From the NCBI RefSeq assembly GCF_002002725.1, contig NZ_MUNW01000035.1:62001-126000 (forward strand): DNA of 64,000 nucleotides, in the 5' to 3' direction. Below the pieces are notes generated by a model. The model was not told the DNA's origin and did no database searches. It worked only from the letters and a program-made list of their open reading frames with translations. Made by a program: the position numbers and the translations under genes. Below, piece by piece: positions 1 through 8,032 of this stretch (positions within the stretch are counted from its first letter, which is position 1; each line of letters opens with the position of its first letter). This DNA comes from Sinorhizobium sp. A49. GTDB taxonomy: Bacteria > Pseudomonadota > Alphaproteobacteria > Rhizobiales > Rhizobiaceae.

Positions 1-86
1 ATTGCTTTTTTCTGGCTTCAAGATGTAAATTTTCCTAGACAATTGGTATTTTTTTGGCATTAATTCGCCCAGAGGAGACACAACCT

Positions 87-983
87 ATGCCTTCAGTGAA
101 GACCGAGGAGCGTCACGATAATGCCAAAGGCCTGGATGTCATGCATCCGGCGCTGGCGCTTCGGCTGCTCGCATCCGGGCAGCAGGCGGCAGCAAAGGCC
201 GTCGACGCTGCGATCGATCAGATTTCCACTGCTGCGTCCCTGGCCGCAGAAGCGCTTGGCGCCGGACACCGTCTCGCCTATGCCGGCGCCGGCAGCTCGG
301 GCCTGATGGCCATGGCCGATGCGCTGGAACTCCCCGGCACCTATGGTATTCCGCAGGACCAGATCGTCATTCTGCTTGCAGGTGGTGCTGCCAGCCTCAG
401 CGACCTCGCCGGTGGCTACGAAGACGACATGGAACTCGCGCGCGAAGACGTGCGCAAGGCTGGCATCTCTGCGGGCGACTGTCTGGTCTCCGTGTCGGCC
501 AGCGGCTCGACACCCTATGCGCTGGCCGCAGCCGACGAGGCGCGCAAGCTGGGCGCCAAGGTGATCGCCGTCGCCAACAATCCGGGTGCCGCCCTGTTCA
601 AGGACGCGGATGTCGCCATCCTGCTGCAGACGCCGCCGGAAGTTGTTTCCGGCTCGACGCGCATGGGTGCGGGCACGGCGCAGAAGATCGCCTTCAACAT
701 GTTCTCCACGCTCGTCGGCATCCATCTCGGCCACGTGCTCGATGGCCACATGATCAATCTTCGCGCCGACAACATCAAGCTTCATGGCCGTGCGGTGCGG
801 ATCGTCACCGACATTACCGGCGTCAGCGCCTCCGAGGCCGGCCGGCTGATCAATGCCGCATCCGGTTCGGTCAAGATTGCCATCCTGCTCGCCTCGGGCG
901 CGAAGGACGTGGCGGCAGCCGAGGCGGCGCTCGACCTGACCAAGCAGAATCTGCGCCGGGCGATCGACATCGTCTCGGCCTGA
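87..983 (+). CDS. murQ: N-acetylmuramic acid 6-phosphate etherase (MurQ)
   Basis: Cytosolic enzyme that cleaves the D-lactyl ether of MurNAc-6-phosphate to GlcNAc-6-phosphate and D-lactate, a step of cell-wall sugar recycling. The protein (298 aa, normal for the family) is one SIS sugar-phosphate isomerase-like domain. It shows the loop YAGAGSSGLMAMAD and, further on, the family hallmark GSTRMGAGTAQKIAFNM. I chose the ATG at 87 because an AGAGGAG ribosome site lies nine bases upstream; a TTG at 54 would only add eleven unconserved-looking residues. It is followed after 55 bp by a sugar ABC importer on the same strand, so it probably shares that operon. The MurNAc kinase that would feed it is not in the window. 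Function is sure from the motifs; the operon link is inference. Confidence 0.95.
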   Translation: MPSVKTEERHDNAKGLDVMHPALALRLLASGQQAAAKAVDAAIDQISTAASLAAEALGAGHRLAYAGAGSSGLMAMADALELPGTYGIPQDQIVILLAGGAASLSDLAGGYEDDMELAREDVRKAGISAGDCLVSVSASGSTPYALAAADEARKLGAKVIAVANNPGAALFKDADVAILLQTPPEVVSGSTRMGAGTAQKIAFNMFSTLVGIHLGHVLDGHMINLRADNIKLHGRAVRIVTDITGVSASEAGRLINAASGSVKIAILLASGAKDVAAAEAALDLTKQNLRRAIDIVSA

Positions 984-1038
984 CAAAACCTGGGATTCAA
1001 ACCGCGCCAAAACGGCGCATATAAGAGGGAGAAACTAA

Positions 1039-2298
1039 ATGACCCGTACGACACTCAAGGGCCTGCTGCTCGCGTCGAGCATTCTCGGCTCGGCCGGCCT
1101 GGCCCAGGCCGAAGACGTGACGCTGACGATCGAAAGCTGGCGCAACGACGACCTGGCGATCTGGCAGGAAAAGCTGATCCCGGCCTTCGAAGCCAAGCAT
1201 CCGGGCATCAAGGTCAAGTTCGCTCCGACCGCTCCGACCGAATACAACGCGGCGCTGAACGCCAAGCTCGACGCCGGTTCGGCTGGCGACCTCATCACCT
1301 GCCGCCCGTTCGACGCCTCGCTCGAACTCTACAACAAGAAGCACCTGGCCGACCTGACGGCACTTCCGGGCATCGAGAACTTCTCGCCGGTCGCCAAGTC
1401 CGCCTGGACGACGGACGATGGTGCGGCCACGTTCTGCGTGCCGATGGCTTCGGTCATCCACGGCTTCATCTACAACAAGGACGCCTTCGACCAGCTCGGC
1501 ATCCAGATCCCGACGACGGAAGCCGAATTCTTCGCGGCTCTCGACAAGATCAAGGCCGACGGCAACTACATCCCGATGGCGATGGGCACCAAGGATCTCT
1601 GGGAAGCCGCGACCATGGGCTACCAGAACATCGGCCCGACCTACTGGAAGGGTGAAGAAGGCCGCGCTGCGCTGATCAAGGGCGAGCAGAAGCTGACCGA
1701 CGATGCGTGGGTCGAGCCTTTCCGCGTTCTCGCCAAGTGGAAGGATTACCTCGGCGACGGCTTTGAAGCCCAGACCTATCCGGACAGCCAGAACCTGTTC
1801 ACGCTCGGCCGCGCTGCGATCTACCCGGCCGGTTCGTGGGAAATCGGTCTGTTCAACACCCAGGCCCAGTTCAAGATGGGCGCCTTCCCGCCTCCGGTTA
1901 AGAACGCCGGCGACGCTTGCTACATCTCCGACCACAACGACATCGGCGTCGGCCTCAATGCAAAGAGCGCCCATGCCGAGGAAGCCAAGAAGCTCCTGAC
2001 CTGGATCTCGTCGCCGGAATTCGCCGACATCTATGCCAACTCGCTGCCGGGCTTCTTCAGCCTGAACTCGACCGCCGTGAAGATGGCCGATCCGCTCGCC
2101 CAGGAATTCGTTTCCTGGCGCGAAAAGTGCAAGCCGACGATCCGCTCGACCTACCAGATCCTGTCGCGCGGCACGCCGAACCTCGAAAACGAGACCTGGG
2201 TCGAATCTGCGAACGTCATCAACGGCACGGATACGCCTGAGGTTGCTGCCGAAAAGCTGCAGAAGGGTCTGGACGGCTGGTTCAAGCCGGCAAAGTAA
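1039..2298 (+). CDS. Carbohydrate ABC transporter, periplasmic substrate-binding protein (family 1)
   Basis: Periplasmic sugar-capture component of an ABC importer. The 419-residue protein has a clear Sec signal peptide (basic start, hydrophobic core, cleavage after AQA near residue 24). After it comes a family 1 (MalE/UgpB-like) solute-binding fold beginning with the typical VTLTIESWRNDD strand. AGAGGGAG lies eight bases before the ATG. It follows murQ directly and precedes two permease genes, a dehydrogenase and an ATPase on the same strand. The sugar is not identifiable from the sequence. The murQ neighbour suggests an amino sugar such as MurNAc or GlcNAc, but this is inference. Strong hairpins just downstream may protect the 3' end and keep this subunit in excess. 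Confidence 0.92.
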   Translation: MTRTTLKGLLLASSILGSAGLAQAEDVTLTIESWRNDDLAIWQEKLIPAFEAKHPGIKVKFAPTAPTEYNAALNAKLDAGSAGDLITCRPFDASLELYNKKHLADLTALPGIENFSPVAKSAWTTDDGAATFCVPMASVIHGFIYNKDAFDQLGIQIPTTEAEFFAALDKIKADGNYIPMAMGTKDLWEAATMGYQNIGPTYWKGEEGRAALIKGEQKLTDDAWVEPFRVLAKWKDYLGDGFEAQTYPDSQNLFTLGRAAIYPAGSWEIGLFNTQAQFKMGAFPPPVKNAGDACYISDHNDIGVGLNAKSAHAEEAKKLLTWISSPEFADIYANSLPGFFSLNSTAVKMADPLAQEFVSWREKCKPTIRSTYQILSRGTPNLENETWVESANVINGTDTPEVAAEKLQKGLDGWFKPAK

Positions 2299-2310
2299 GC
2301 GCAACTGGTT

Positions 2311-2331
2311 CCCTCCCCTTAACGGGGAGGG
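2311..2331. repeat. GC-rich hairpin downstream of the binding-protein gene
   Basis: A perfect 8-bp stem CCCTCCCC/GGGGAGGG with loop TTAAC lies 13 bp after the binding-protein stop codon. There is no T-tract, so it looks more like a transcript-end stabiliser or repeat arm than a full terminator. A second hairpin of nearly the same sequence lies about 190 bp further on, with a RIME-like repeat between them. The 2299-2673 gap holds these three elements and no gene that I can support. Confidence 0.7.
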
Positions 2332-2337
2332 TCGGCC

Positions 2338-2435
2338 CTACGGCGCTGCGTGTCCAATCAGGTGCGCAAAGGCTGCTGTAGCACTTTGATTTGCTGCATG
2401 TTTTGTCCTTGAATCGGAGACGGTCCAAGAAGATG
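2338..2435 (+). repeat. Rhizobial RIME-like palindromic repeat, copy 1
   Basis: Reads CTACGGCGCTGCGTGTC, then GCGCAAAGGCTGCTGTAG, CACTTTGATTTGCTGCATG and TCCTTGAATCGG. The block order matches the copies near 36100, 40400 and 49500. The right half (ATCGG...CCAAGA) is degenerate compared with the full copy at 36096. I recognise this as the intergenic palindrome common in Rhizobium and Sinorhizobium genomes; the RIME family name is from memory. Confidence 0.65.
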
Positions 2436-2499
2436 TGCGGCAAAGGCCGGGCGGGGCGACATTGCCCAAGGAGGCACTCCCCCAGCCGAAGCGTCATCG

Positions 2500-2522
2500 A
2501 CCTCCCCTTTGACAGGGGAGGT
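2500..2522. repeat. Second GC-rich hairpin in the ABC operon gap
   Basis: A perfect 9-bp stem ACCTCCCCT/AGGGGAGGT with loop TTGAC. It shares the CCTCCCCT core with the hairpin at 2311-2331. The pair bracket the RIME-like copy, giving a mosaic of about 210 bp between the binding-protein gene and the first permease. It may modulate read-through or mRNA stability. Confidence 0.65.
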
Positions 2523-2673
2523 CACCGACGCAGTCGTTTGCAAAAGAACGCGATAGCCTTAACCTTCGTCATGAGCCCGGATCGGGGCAGGCGGTATGCG
2601 GCAGGACCGGCCGTATGGCGTCGACGTGCATCATGATCCCTGAGGGAACCGGTCGAACAAGCGGGTACGATCA

Positions 2674-3624
2674 ATGAGCAACGCCACTTCACTGCAAGAG
2701 GGACAGCCAGCCGTCAGACGGCCGAAACGCTGGCACATCCTCATCTTTCTGCTGCCGGCCCTTTTGGTCTACTCCGCGGTCATGATCCTACCGCTGATCG
2801 AGACGCTGCGCCTCTCACTCTACAACACGGTCGACGGTCAGCCGACCTTCGTTGGTCTCGCAAACTTCCAAGTGCTGTTCGGCGAAGAGCGCTGGGCACA
2901 CGATTTCTGGAACGCGCTGAAGAACAACGTCATCTTCTTCATCATCCACATGTGCGTGCAGAACCCGATCGGCGTTGCGCTGGCGGCGATGCTGTCCATT
3001 CCGAAGCTGCGTTTCGTCACGTTCTACCGCACGGCGATCTTCCTGCCGACGCTTCTGTCCTTCGTTATCGTCGGCTTCATCTGGAAGCTGATCCTGTCGC
3101 CGATCTGGGGCGTGGCCCCCTGGATGCTCGATCTCGTCGGCTTGAAGTCGATGTTTGCGCCCTGGCTCGGCAAGCCCGGCTCGGCGCTCATCGCCGTGTC
3201 GCTGATCTCGGTCTGGCAATATGTCGGCATCCCGATGATGCTGATCTATGCCGCGCTGCTCAACATTCCCGATGAAGTGATCGAGGCTGCCGAATGCGAC
3301 GGCGTCACCGGCTGGAGCCAGTTCTGGAAGATCAAGCTGCCGCTGATCCTGCCGGCAATCGGCATCATCTCGATCCTGACCTTCGTCGGCAACTTCAACG
3401 CCTTCGACCTGGTCTACACCGTGCAGGGCGCACTCGCTGGTCCTGATGGTTCCACCGACATTCTCGGCACGCTGCTCTACCGCACCTTCTTCGGCTTCCA
3501 GCTGCAGCTCGGCGACCGCTCGATGGGTGCTACGATCGCGACGGTGATGTTCCTGATCATCCTTGCCGGCGTGTCGCTCTACCTCTTCGTCATCCAGCGC
3601 CGCATGCGCCGCTATCAGTTCTAA
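2674..3624 (+). CDS. Carbohydrate ABC transporter permease (MalF type)
   Basis: Inner-membrane permease of the sugar importer, 316 aa with six predicted hydrophobic segments. The first is at about residues 23-45 after a short basic cytoplasmic start. The last third carries the EAA loop that docks on the ATPase (around EVIEAAECDGVTGWSQFWKI, with the conserved Gly and the LPLI tail). The ribosome site is weak. The MalG-type partner begins 11 bp after the stop, so the two are cotranscribed and presumably form a heterodimer. No odd features seen. Confidence 0.93.
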   Translation: MSNATSLQEGQPAVRRPKRWHILIFLLPALLVYSAVMILPLIETLRLSLYNTVDGQPTFVGLANFQVLFGEERWAHDFWNALKNNVIFFIIHMCVQNPIGVALAAMLSIPKLRFVTFYRTAIFLPTLLSFVIVGFIWKLILSPIWGVAPWMLDLVGLKSMFAPWLGKPGSALIAVSLISVWQYVGIPMMLIYAALLNIPDEVIEAAECDGVTGWSQFWKIKLPLILPAIGIISILTFVGNFNAFDLVYTVQGALAGPDGSTDILGTLLYRTFFGFQLQLGDRSMGATIATVMFLIILAGVSLYLFVIQRRMRRYQF

Positions 3625-3635
3625 GGGAGGCCGAG

Positions 3636-4472
3636 ATGCAAGCACGCCACTCCATTTTCCGCACCGGCTTCGTTCACGCAGCACTGATCGCCTATACGCT
3701 GATCTCGCTGTTTCCGGTGTTCCTGACGGTCATCAACTCGTTCAAGGATCGCAACGCGATCTTCCGCGCACCGTTGACGGTCCCCACGCCCGAGACCTTC
3801 AGCCTCATCGGCTACCAGACGGTACTCGGCCAGGGCGATTTTGCGACCTACTTCCAGAACAGCTTCATCGTCACGGTCGTCGCGATCGCGCTGGTGCTCT
3901 TGTTCGGCGCGATGGCAGCGTTCGCGCTGTCGGAATATCGGTTCCGCGGCAACACGCTGATGGGGCTCTATCTTGCGATCGGCATCATGATCCCGATCCG
4001 TCTCGGCACCGTCGCCATTCTCCAAGGCATGGTCGCGGCCAACCTCGTCAACACGCTGACGGCGCTAATCCTCGTCTATACGGCGCAGGGGTTGCCGCTC
4101 GCGGTGTTCATCCTGTCGGAGTTCATGCGCACGGTGTCCGACGACCTGAAGAACGCCGGCCGCATCGACGGGCTGTCGGAATACTCGATCTTCTTCCGCC
4201 TCGTTCTGCCGCTGATCCGGCCGGCAATGGCGACCGTCGCCGTGTTCACGATGATCCCGATCTGGAACGATCTGTGGTTCCCGCTGATCCTGGCGCCGGC
4301 GGAAGCCACCAAGACGGTGACGCTGGGCTCGCAGATCTTCATCGGCCAATTCGTCACCAACTGGAATGCGGTGCTTGCGGCCCTGTCGCTCGCCATTCTT
4401 CCGGTTCTCGTCCTCTATGTCATTTTCTCGCGGCAGCTGATCCGCGGCATCACCGCAGGAGCAGTCAAGTGA
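3636..4472 (+). CDS. Carbohydrate ABC transporter permease (MalG type)
   Basis: Second inner-membrane permease of the importer, 278 aa, the usual MalG-family length, with six hydrophobic segments. Its EAA-type loop reads DDLKNAGRIDGLSEYSIFFR and is followed by LPLIRPA. AGGGAGG lies nine bases before the ATG. The stop overlaps the GTG start of the next gene by four bases (GTGA), which indicates translational coupling to the dehydrogenase gene. Substrate unknown. Confidence 0.93.
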   Translation: MQARHSIFRTGFVHAALIAYTLISLFPVFLTVINSFKDRNAIFRAPLTVPTPETFSLIGYQTVLGQGDFATYFQNSFIVTVVAIALVLLFGAMAAFALSEYRFRGNTLMGLYLAIGIMIPIRLGTVAILQGMVAANLVNTLTALILVYTAQGLPLAVFILSEFMRTVSDDLKNAGRIDGLSEYSIFFRLVLPLIRPAMATVAVFTMIPIWNDLWFPLILAPAEATKTVTLGSQIFIGQFVTNWNAVLAALSLAILPVLVLYVIFSRQLIRGITAGAVK

Positions 4473-5533
4473 GTTCAGAAAGCAAACCGGTCCGGGTCCT
4501 CGTCGCAGGCCTCGGCAACATGGGGCGCAGCCATGCGCTCGCCTACCACAACAATCCCGGCTTCGAGATCGTTGGCCTGGTCAATCGCTCCAAGGTCGAG
4601 CTTCCGGAAGAGCTGCGCGGCTACGAAATCCATCCGGACTTCAACAGAGCGCTTGCGGAACTGAAGCCGGAGCTCTGCTCGGTCTGCACCTATTCCGACA
4701 GCCATGCCGACTATGCGGTCGCCGCCTTCGAAGCGGGCTGCGACGTCTTCGTGGAGAAGCCGCTGGCAACGACGGTCGCCGACGCAGAGCGCGTCGTTGC
4801 GGCTGCCAAGAAGCATGGCCGCAAGCTGATCATCGGCTACATCCTGCGCCATCACCCCTCGTGGATCCGGCTGATTGCCGAAGCCCGCAAGCTCGGCGGT
4901 CCTTACGTGTTCCGCATGAACCTGAACCAGCAGTCGAGCGGCCCGACGTGGGAAACCCACAAGTCGCTGATGAAGACGACGCCGCCGATCGTCGACTGCG
5001 GCGTGCACTATGTCGACGTCATGTGCCAGATCACCGATGCCAAACCGGTGGAAGTGCGCGGCATGGGCCTGCGTCTGTCCGACGAGATCGCTGAGGACAT
5101 GTACAATTACGGCCACCTGCAGGTGATCTTCGAGGACGGTTCGGCCGGCTGGTATGAGGCCGGCTGGGGGCCGATGATCTCCGAGACCGCCTTCTTCGTG
5201 AAGGACGTGATGTCGCCGAAGGGCTCGGTGTCGATCGTCATGGACCCGAATGCCAAGTCCGACGATATCGACACCCACACCAAGACCTCGGTCATTCGCG
5301 TACACAATGCCGAGACCGGCCCCAACGGCCGATTCCTGAAACCGGACGAAGACCTGACCATGGACGGGGAACCCGGCCATCAGGAACTCTGCGATCGGGA
5401 GCAGGCCTATGTGCTGAAGGCCATCCGTGAAGACATCAATCTCGACCGCCACATGAACGACGCCGTCCAGTCGCTGCGCATCTGCCTTGCTGCGGATGAG
5501 AGCGTGCGTAGCGGCCAGCCGGTCAAACTTTAA
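4469..5533 (+). CDS. Gfo/Idh/MocA family NAD(P)-dependent oxidoreductase
   Basis: Probable cytosolic sugar or cyclitol dehydrogenase, 354 aa. An N-terminal Rossmann fold ([14 protein letters not shown]) is followed by the family motif EKPLA near residue 96. The C-terminal half has the usual alpha/beta substrate domain, with a His in the GVHYVD segment as the likely catalytic region. I chose the GTG at 4469, which overlaps the upstream permease stop by four bases and has GCAGGAG before it. The same frame stays open far upstream, but that part lies inside both permeases. Being inside an ABC operon with murQ, it probably acts on the imported sugar. The reaction cannot be named from sequence. Confidence 0.9.
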   Translation: MSSESKPVRVLVAGLGNMGRSHALAYHNNPGFEIVGLVNRSKVELPEELRGYEIHPDFNRALAELKPELCSVCTYSDSHADYAVAAFEAGCDVFVEKPLATTVADAERVVAAAKKHGRKLIIGYILRHHPSWIRLIAEARKLGGPYVFRMNLNQQSSGPTWETHKSLMKTTPPIVDCGVHYVDVMCQITDAKPVEVRGMGLRLSDEIAEDMYNYGHLQVIFEDGSAGWYEAGWGPMISETAFFVKDVMSPKGSVSIVMDPNAKSDDIDTHTKTSVIRVHNAETGPNGRFLKPDEDLTMDGEPGHQELCDREQAYVLKAIREDINLDRHMNDAVQSLRICLAADESVRSGQPVKL

Positions 5534-5546
5534 GAGGGGCAATCAG

Positions 5547-6548
5547 GTGGGATCACTTCAACTCAAATCCATCCGCAAGGCCTATGGCAGCCATGAGGTT
5601 CTCAAGGGCATCGATCTCGAAGTGAAGGACGGCGAGTTCGTCATCTTCGTCGGGCCCTCCGGCTGCGGCAAGTCGACCTTGCTGCGCACCATCGCCGGCC
5701 TTGAGGACGCCACCTCCGGCAGCGTCCAGATCGACGGCGTCGAGGTCGGGCATGTGGCGCCCGCCAAACGCGGCATCGCCATGGTGTTCCAGTCCTACGC
5801 GCTCTATCCGCACCTGACGGTGAAGGACAATATGGGCCTCGGCCTGAAGCAGGCCGGCAAGCCGAAGGCGGAAATCGAGGACAAGGTCGGCAAGGCGGCG
5901 AACATGCTGTCGCTCGACCCCTATCTCGCCCGCCGTCCGGCCGAGCTTTCCGGCGGCCAGCGCCAGCGCGTCGCCATCGGCCGCGCTATCGTGCGCGAAC
6001 CAAAACTGTTCCTCTTCGACGAGCCCTTGTCGAACCTCGACGCGGCGTTGCGCGTCAACACCCGGCTCGAGATCGCCCGGCTGCACCGCAGCCTCAAGGC
6101 AACGATGATCTACGTGACCCACGACCAGGTCGAGGCGATGACGCTCGCCGACAAGATCGTGGTGCTCAACGCCGGCCAGATCGAGCAGATCGGCTCGCCG
6201 ATGGATCTCTACAACCGGCCGGCCAATGTCTTCGTCGCCGGCTTCATCGGCTCGCCGCAGATGAATTTCATCGACGGTGCCCGTCTCGGCGATAAAAGCG
6301 CCAAGACGATCGGCATCCGGCCGGAACATCTCGGCCTGTCTCGCGAGAGCGGCGACTGGAAGGGCAAGGTCGTGCATGTCGAGCATCTGGGTGCCGACAC
6401 GATCGTCTATATCGAGTCCGATCAGGTCGGCCTGATCACCGTCCGGCTGTTCGGCGAGCACCGCTACGCCCCGGACGATATCGTCTATGCAACGCCGATG
6501 GTCGGCAGCATGCATCGCTTTGGTGCCGACGACCGCGTCCTCGCCTGA
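5547..6548 (+). CDS. Sugar ABC transporter ATP-binding protein (MalK/UgpC type)
   Basis: Cytosolic ATPase that powers the sugar importer, 333 aa. Visible motifs are Walker [10 protein letters not shown] (about residues 36-44), the signature [14 protein letters not shown] and Walker [13 protein letters not shown]. The switch His follows in [14 protein letters not shown]. The C-terminal 100 residues form the regulatory OB-fold domain (GIRPEHLGL) of the MalK class. The GTG at 5547 is preferred because AAGAGGGG precedes it by seven bases; upstream in-frame ATGs fall inside the dehydrogenase gene. This completes the importer and is the last gene of the operon, followed by a hairpin. Confidence 0.94.
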   Translation: MGSLQLKSIRKAYGSHEVLKGIDLEVKDGEFVIFVGPSGCGKSTLLRTIAGLEDATSGSVQIDGVEVGHVAPAKRGIAMVFQSYALYPHLTVKDNMGLGLKQAGKPKAEIEDKVGKAANMLSLDPYLARRPAELSGGQRQRVAIGRAIVREPKLFLFDEPLSNLDAALRVNTRLEIARLHRSLKATMIYVTHDQVEAMTLADKIVVLNAGQIEQIGSPMDLYNRPANVFVAGFIGSPQMNFIDGARLGDKSAKTIGIRPEHLGLSRESGDWKGKVVHVEHLGADTIVYIESDQVGLITVRLFGEHRYAPDDIVYATPMVGSMHRFGADDRVLA

Positions 6549-6556
6549 GACGAGCA

Positions 6557-6576
6557 ATCCGGCCCGACGGCCGGAT
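6557..6576 (+). terminator. Hairpin after the murQ-ABC operon
   Basis: A perfect 8-bp stem ATCCGGCC/GGCCGGAT with loop CGAC lies nine bases after the ATPase stop codon. There is no clear T-run, so termination may be weak or Rho-assisted. Confidence 0.55.
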
Positions 6577-6679
6577 CACAGCTTGGTGATAACAAGCCGC
6601 CGTGGTGCCGAACGCACTGCGGCGGCTGATTTTTTTGGATTCAACGCGCTGCATCATGGTGTTGCGCTGCGGCGCAAAT

Positions 6680-6705
6680 TAACATACATTTGTGTTTGTA
6701 TATTA
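6680..6705. promoter_or_regulatory. TetR/AcrR-type operator upstream of acrA
   Basis: A 26-bp inverted repeat: TAACATACA, eight bases, TGTATATTA (one mismatched pair in the arms). The core ACATACATTTGTG equals the left part of the E. coli AcrR operator as I remember it. It lies about 100 bp before the acrA start, where a repressor would block transcription. The TetR gene downstream of acrB is the obvious candidate ligand. Confidence 0.7.
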
Positions 6706-6804
6706 GCGTTCCGGTATTTTCCGTTCCCGATGCCGGTCTTGCTTCCCTTCACTTCCGGACCGCGCAGCCCTGCGACCCACGCTGGCTGCGCACGGTCACC
6801 GAAT

Positions 6805-8022
6805 ATGGACATCGCTATGCGCATGAACCGACCGACACTGGCCGCCGCCTTGGCAACCGTGATTTTGCTTTCCGGCTGCCAGAAACAAGAAGAACAGGCC
6901 GCTCCCGCCTTCCCGCCATCGGCTGTCGCCGTCTTCACGACCGCATCCGAGACGCTGCCGATCACCAACGAACTGCCGGGCCGCATCACCGCGACGCGCG
7001 TCGCCGAAGTGCGCCCGCGCGTTTCCGGCATCGTCGTCGAACGTGTCTTCCAGCAGGGCACCAAGGTGAAGGAAGGCGACGTGCTCTACCGCATCGACCC
7101 GGCTCCCTTCCAGGTCCAGGTCGAGAAGGCCGAGGCGACGCTGCGCCGCGCCGAGGCCGTACGCCTGCAGGCCGAACAGAAGGCTGCCCGCCAGGAAGCG
7201 TTGAAGAAGGCCAACGTCGTTGCCGCCCAGCAGTTCGACGATGCATCCGCCCTGCTCGCTGCAGCGGCTGCCGACGTCGCCATCGCTCAGGCCGGCCTCG
7301 CTGCCGCCAAGCTCGACCTGCAATATGCCAACGTGACCGCGCCGATCAGCGGCCAGATCGGTCGCGCGCTCATCACCGAGGGTGCGCTGGTCAGCGCCAA
7401 CAGCTCGGAAAACCTCGCCACGATCCAGCAACTCGATCCGCTCTATGCCGACTTTACCCAGTCGGCGACCGATCTCATCCGCCTGCGCAAGGCGCTGGAA
7501 GACGGCAAGATGTTGAGCGGCGAGCAGGTGGCCGAGGTGCAACTGATCCTCGACGACGGCACGCCCTACGAACACAAAGGCAAGCTCCTGTTCTCGGAAG
7601 CAGCCGTCGATGCGACGACCGGCCAGGTAACGCTGCGCGGCGAATTCCCCAATCCCGATGGCGACCTGCTTCCGGGCATGTATGTCCGCGTGCTGGTTCA
7701 GCAGGGCGTCGAGAAGGATGCGATCACCGTGCCGCAGCAGGCCGTCCAGCGTAACAACGCCGGCCAGTCGCAGGTCTATGTCGTCACGGCCGACAAGAAG
7801 GTCGAGTTCCGCAACGTCACGCTCGGGCGGACGGTCGGAACCCGCTGGCAGGTGACGACAGGCCTGAAGCCTGGCGAAAAGGTCATCGTCGAAGGCTTCC
7901 AGAAGATCGGACCCGGTGCGCCGGTCGAGCCGACCGACTGGGACCCGAACGCCAAGCCCGCGGCCGAAGCAGCGCAGACGACCGCGGCGGCCGAAGAAAA
8001 GCCCGCTGAAGCCACAAAGTGA
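6805..8022 (+). CDS. acrA: RND efflux periplasmic adaptor lipoprotein (AcrA/MexA type)
   Basis: Membrane-fusion subunit of a tripartite drug efflux pump, joining the RND pump to an outer-membrane channel. The protein (405 aa) starts with a lipoprotein signal ending in the lipobox LSGC. Then come the lipoyl/hairpin region (alternating Ala/Glu/Lys-rich helices from about residue 95 to 165), a beta-barrel domain and a Pro/Ala-rich tail. Several in-frame ATGs exist (6805, 6817, 6823); none has a strong ribosome site, so the exact start is uncertain by a few residues. acrB follows after 10 bp. No outer-membrane channel gene is present here. Likely controlled by the inverted repeat at 6680-6705. 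Confidence 0.9.
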   Translation: MDIAMRMNRPTLAAALATVILLSGCQKQEEQAAPAFPPSAVAVFTTASETLPITNELPGRITATRVAEVRPRVSGIVVERVFQQGTKVKEGDVLYRIDPAPFQVQVEKAEATLRRAEAVRLQAEQKAARQEALKKANVVAAQQFDDASALLAAAAADVAIAQAGLAAAKLDLQYANVTAPISGQIGRALITEGALVSANSSENLATIQQLDPLYADFTQSATDLIRLRKALEDGKMLSGEQVAEVQLILDDGTPYEHKGKLLFSEAAVDATTGQVTLRGEFPNPDGDLLPGMYVRVLVQQGVEKDAITVPQQAVQRNNAGQSQVYVVTADKKVEFRNVTLGRTVGTRWQVTTGLKPGEKVIVEGFQKIGPGAPVEPTDWDPNAKPAAEAAQTTAAAEEKPAEATK

Positions 8023-8032
8023 GTGCTGATTA

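Noticed and set aside
2311-2522. Repeated hairpins considered as the start of a CRISPR array
   Set aside because: Only two copies with a 190-bp interval, palindromic, different flanks, and no cas genes nearby.
3563-5533. An apparent fusion of permease sequence to the Gfo/Idh oxidoreductase
   Set aside because: The upstream part is an out-of-frame reading of both permeases. The dehydrogenase has its own GTG start at 4469 with normal coupling.
6557-6705. Region between the ABC operon and acrA considered as a riboswitch
   Set aside because: The structure is explained by a simple hairpin and a protein operator; no riboswitch core that I know is visible.
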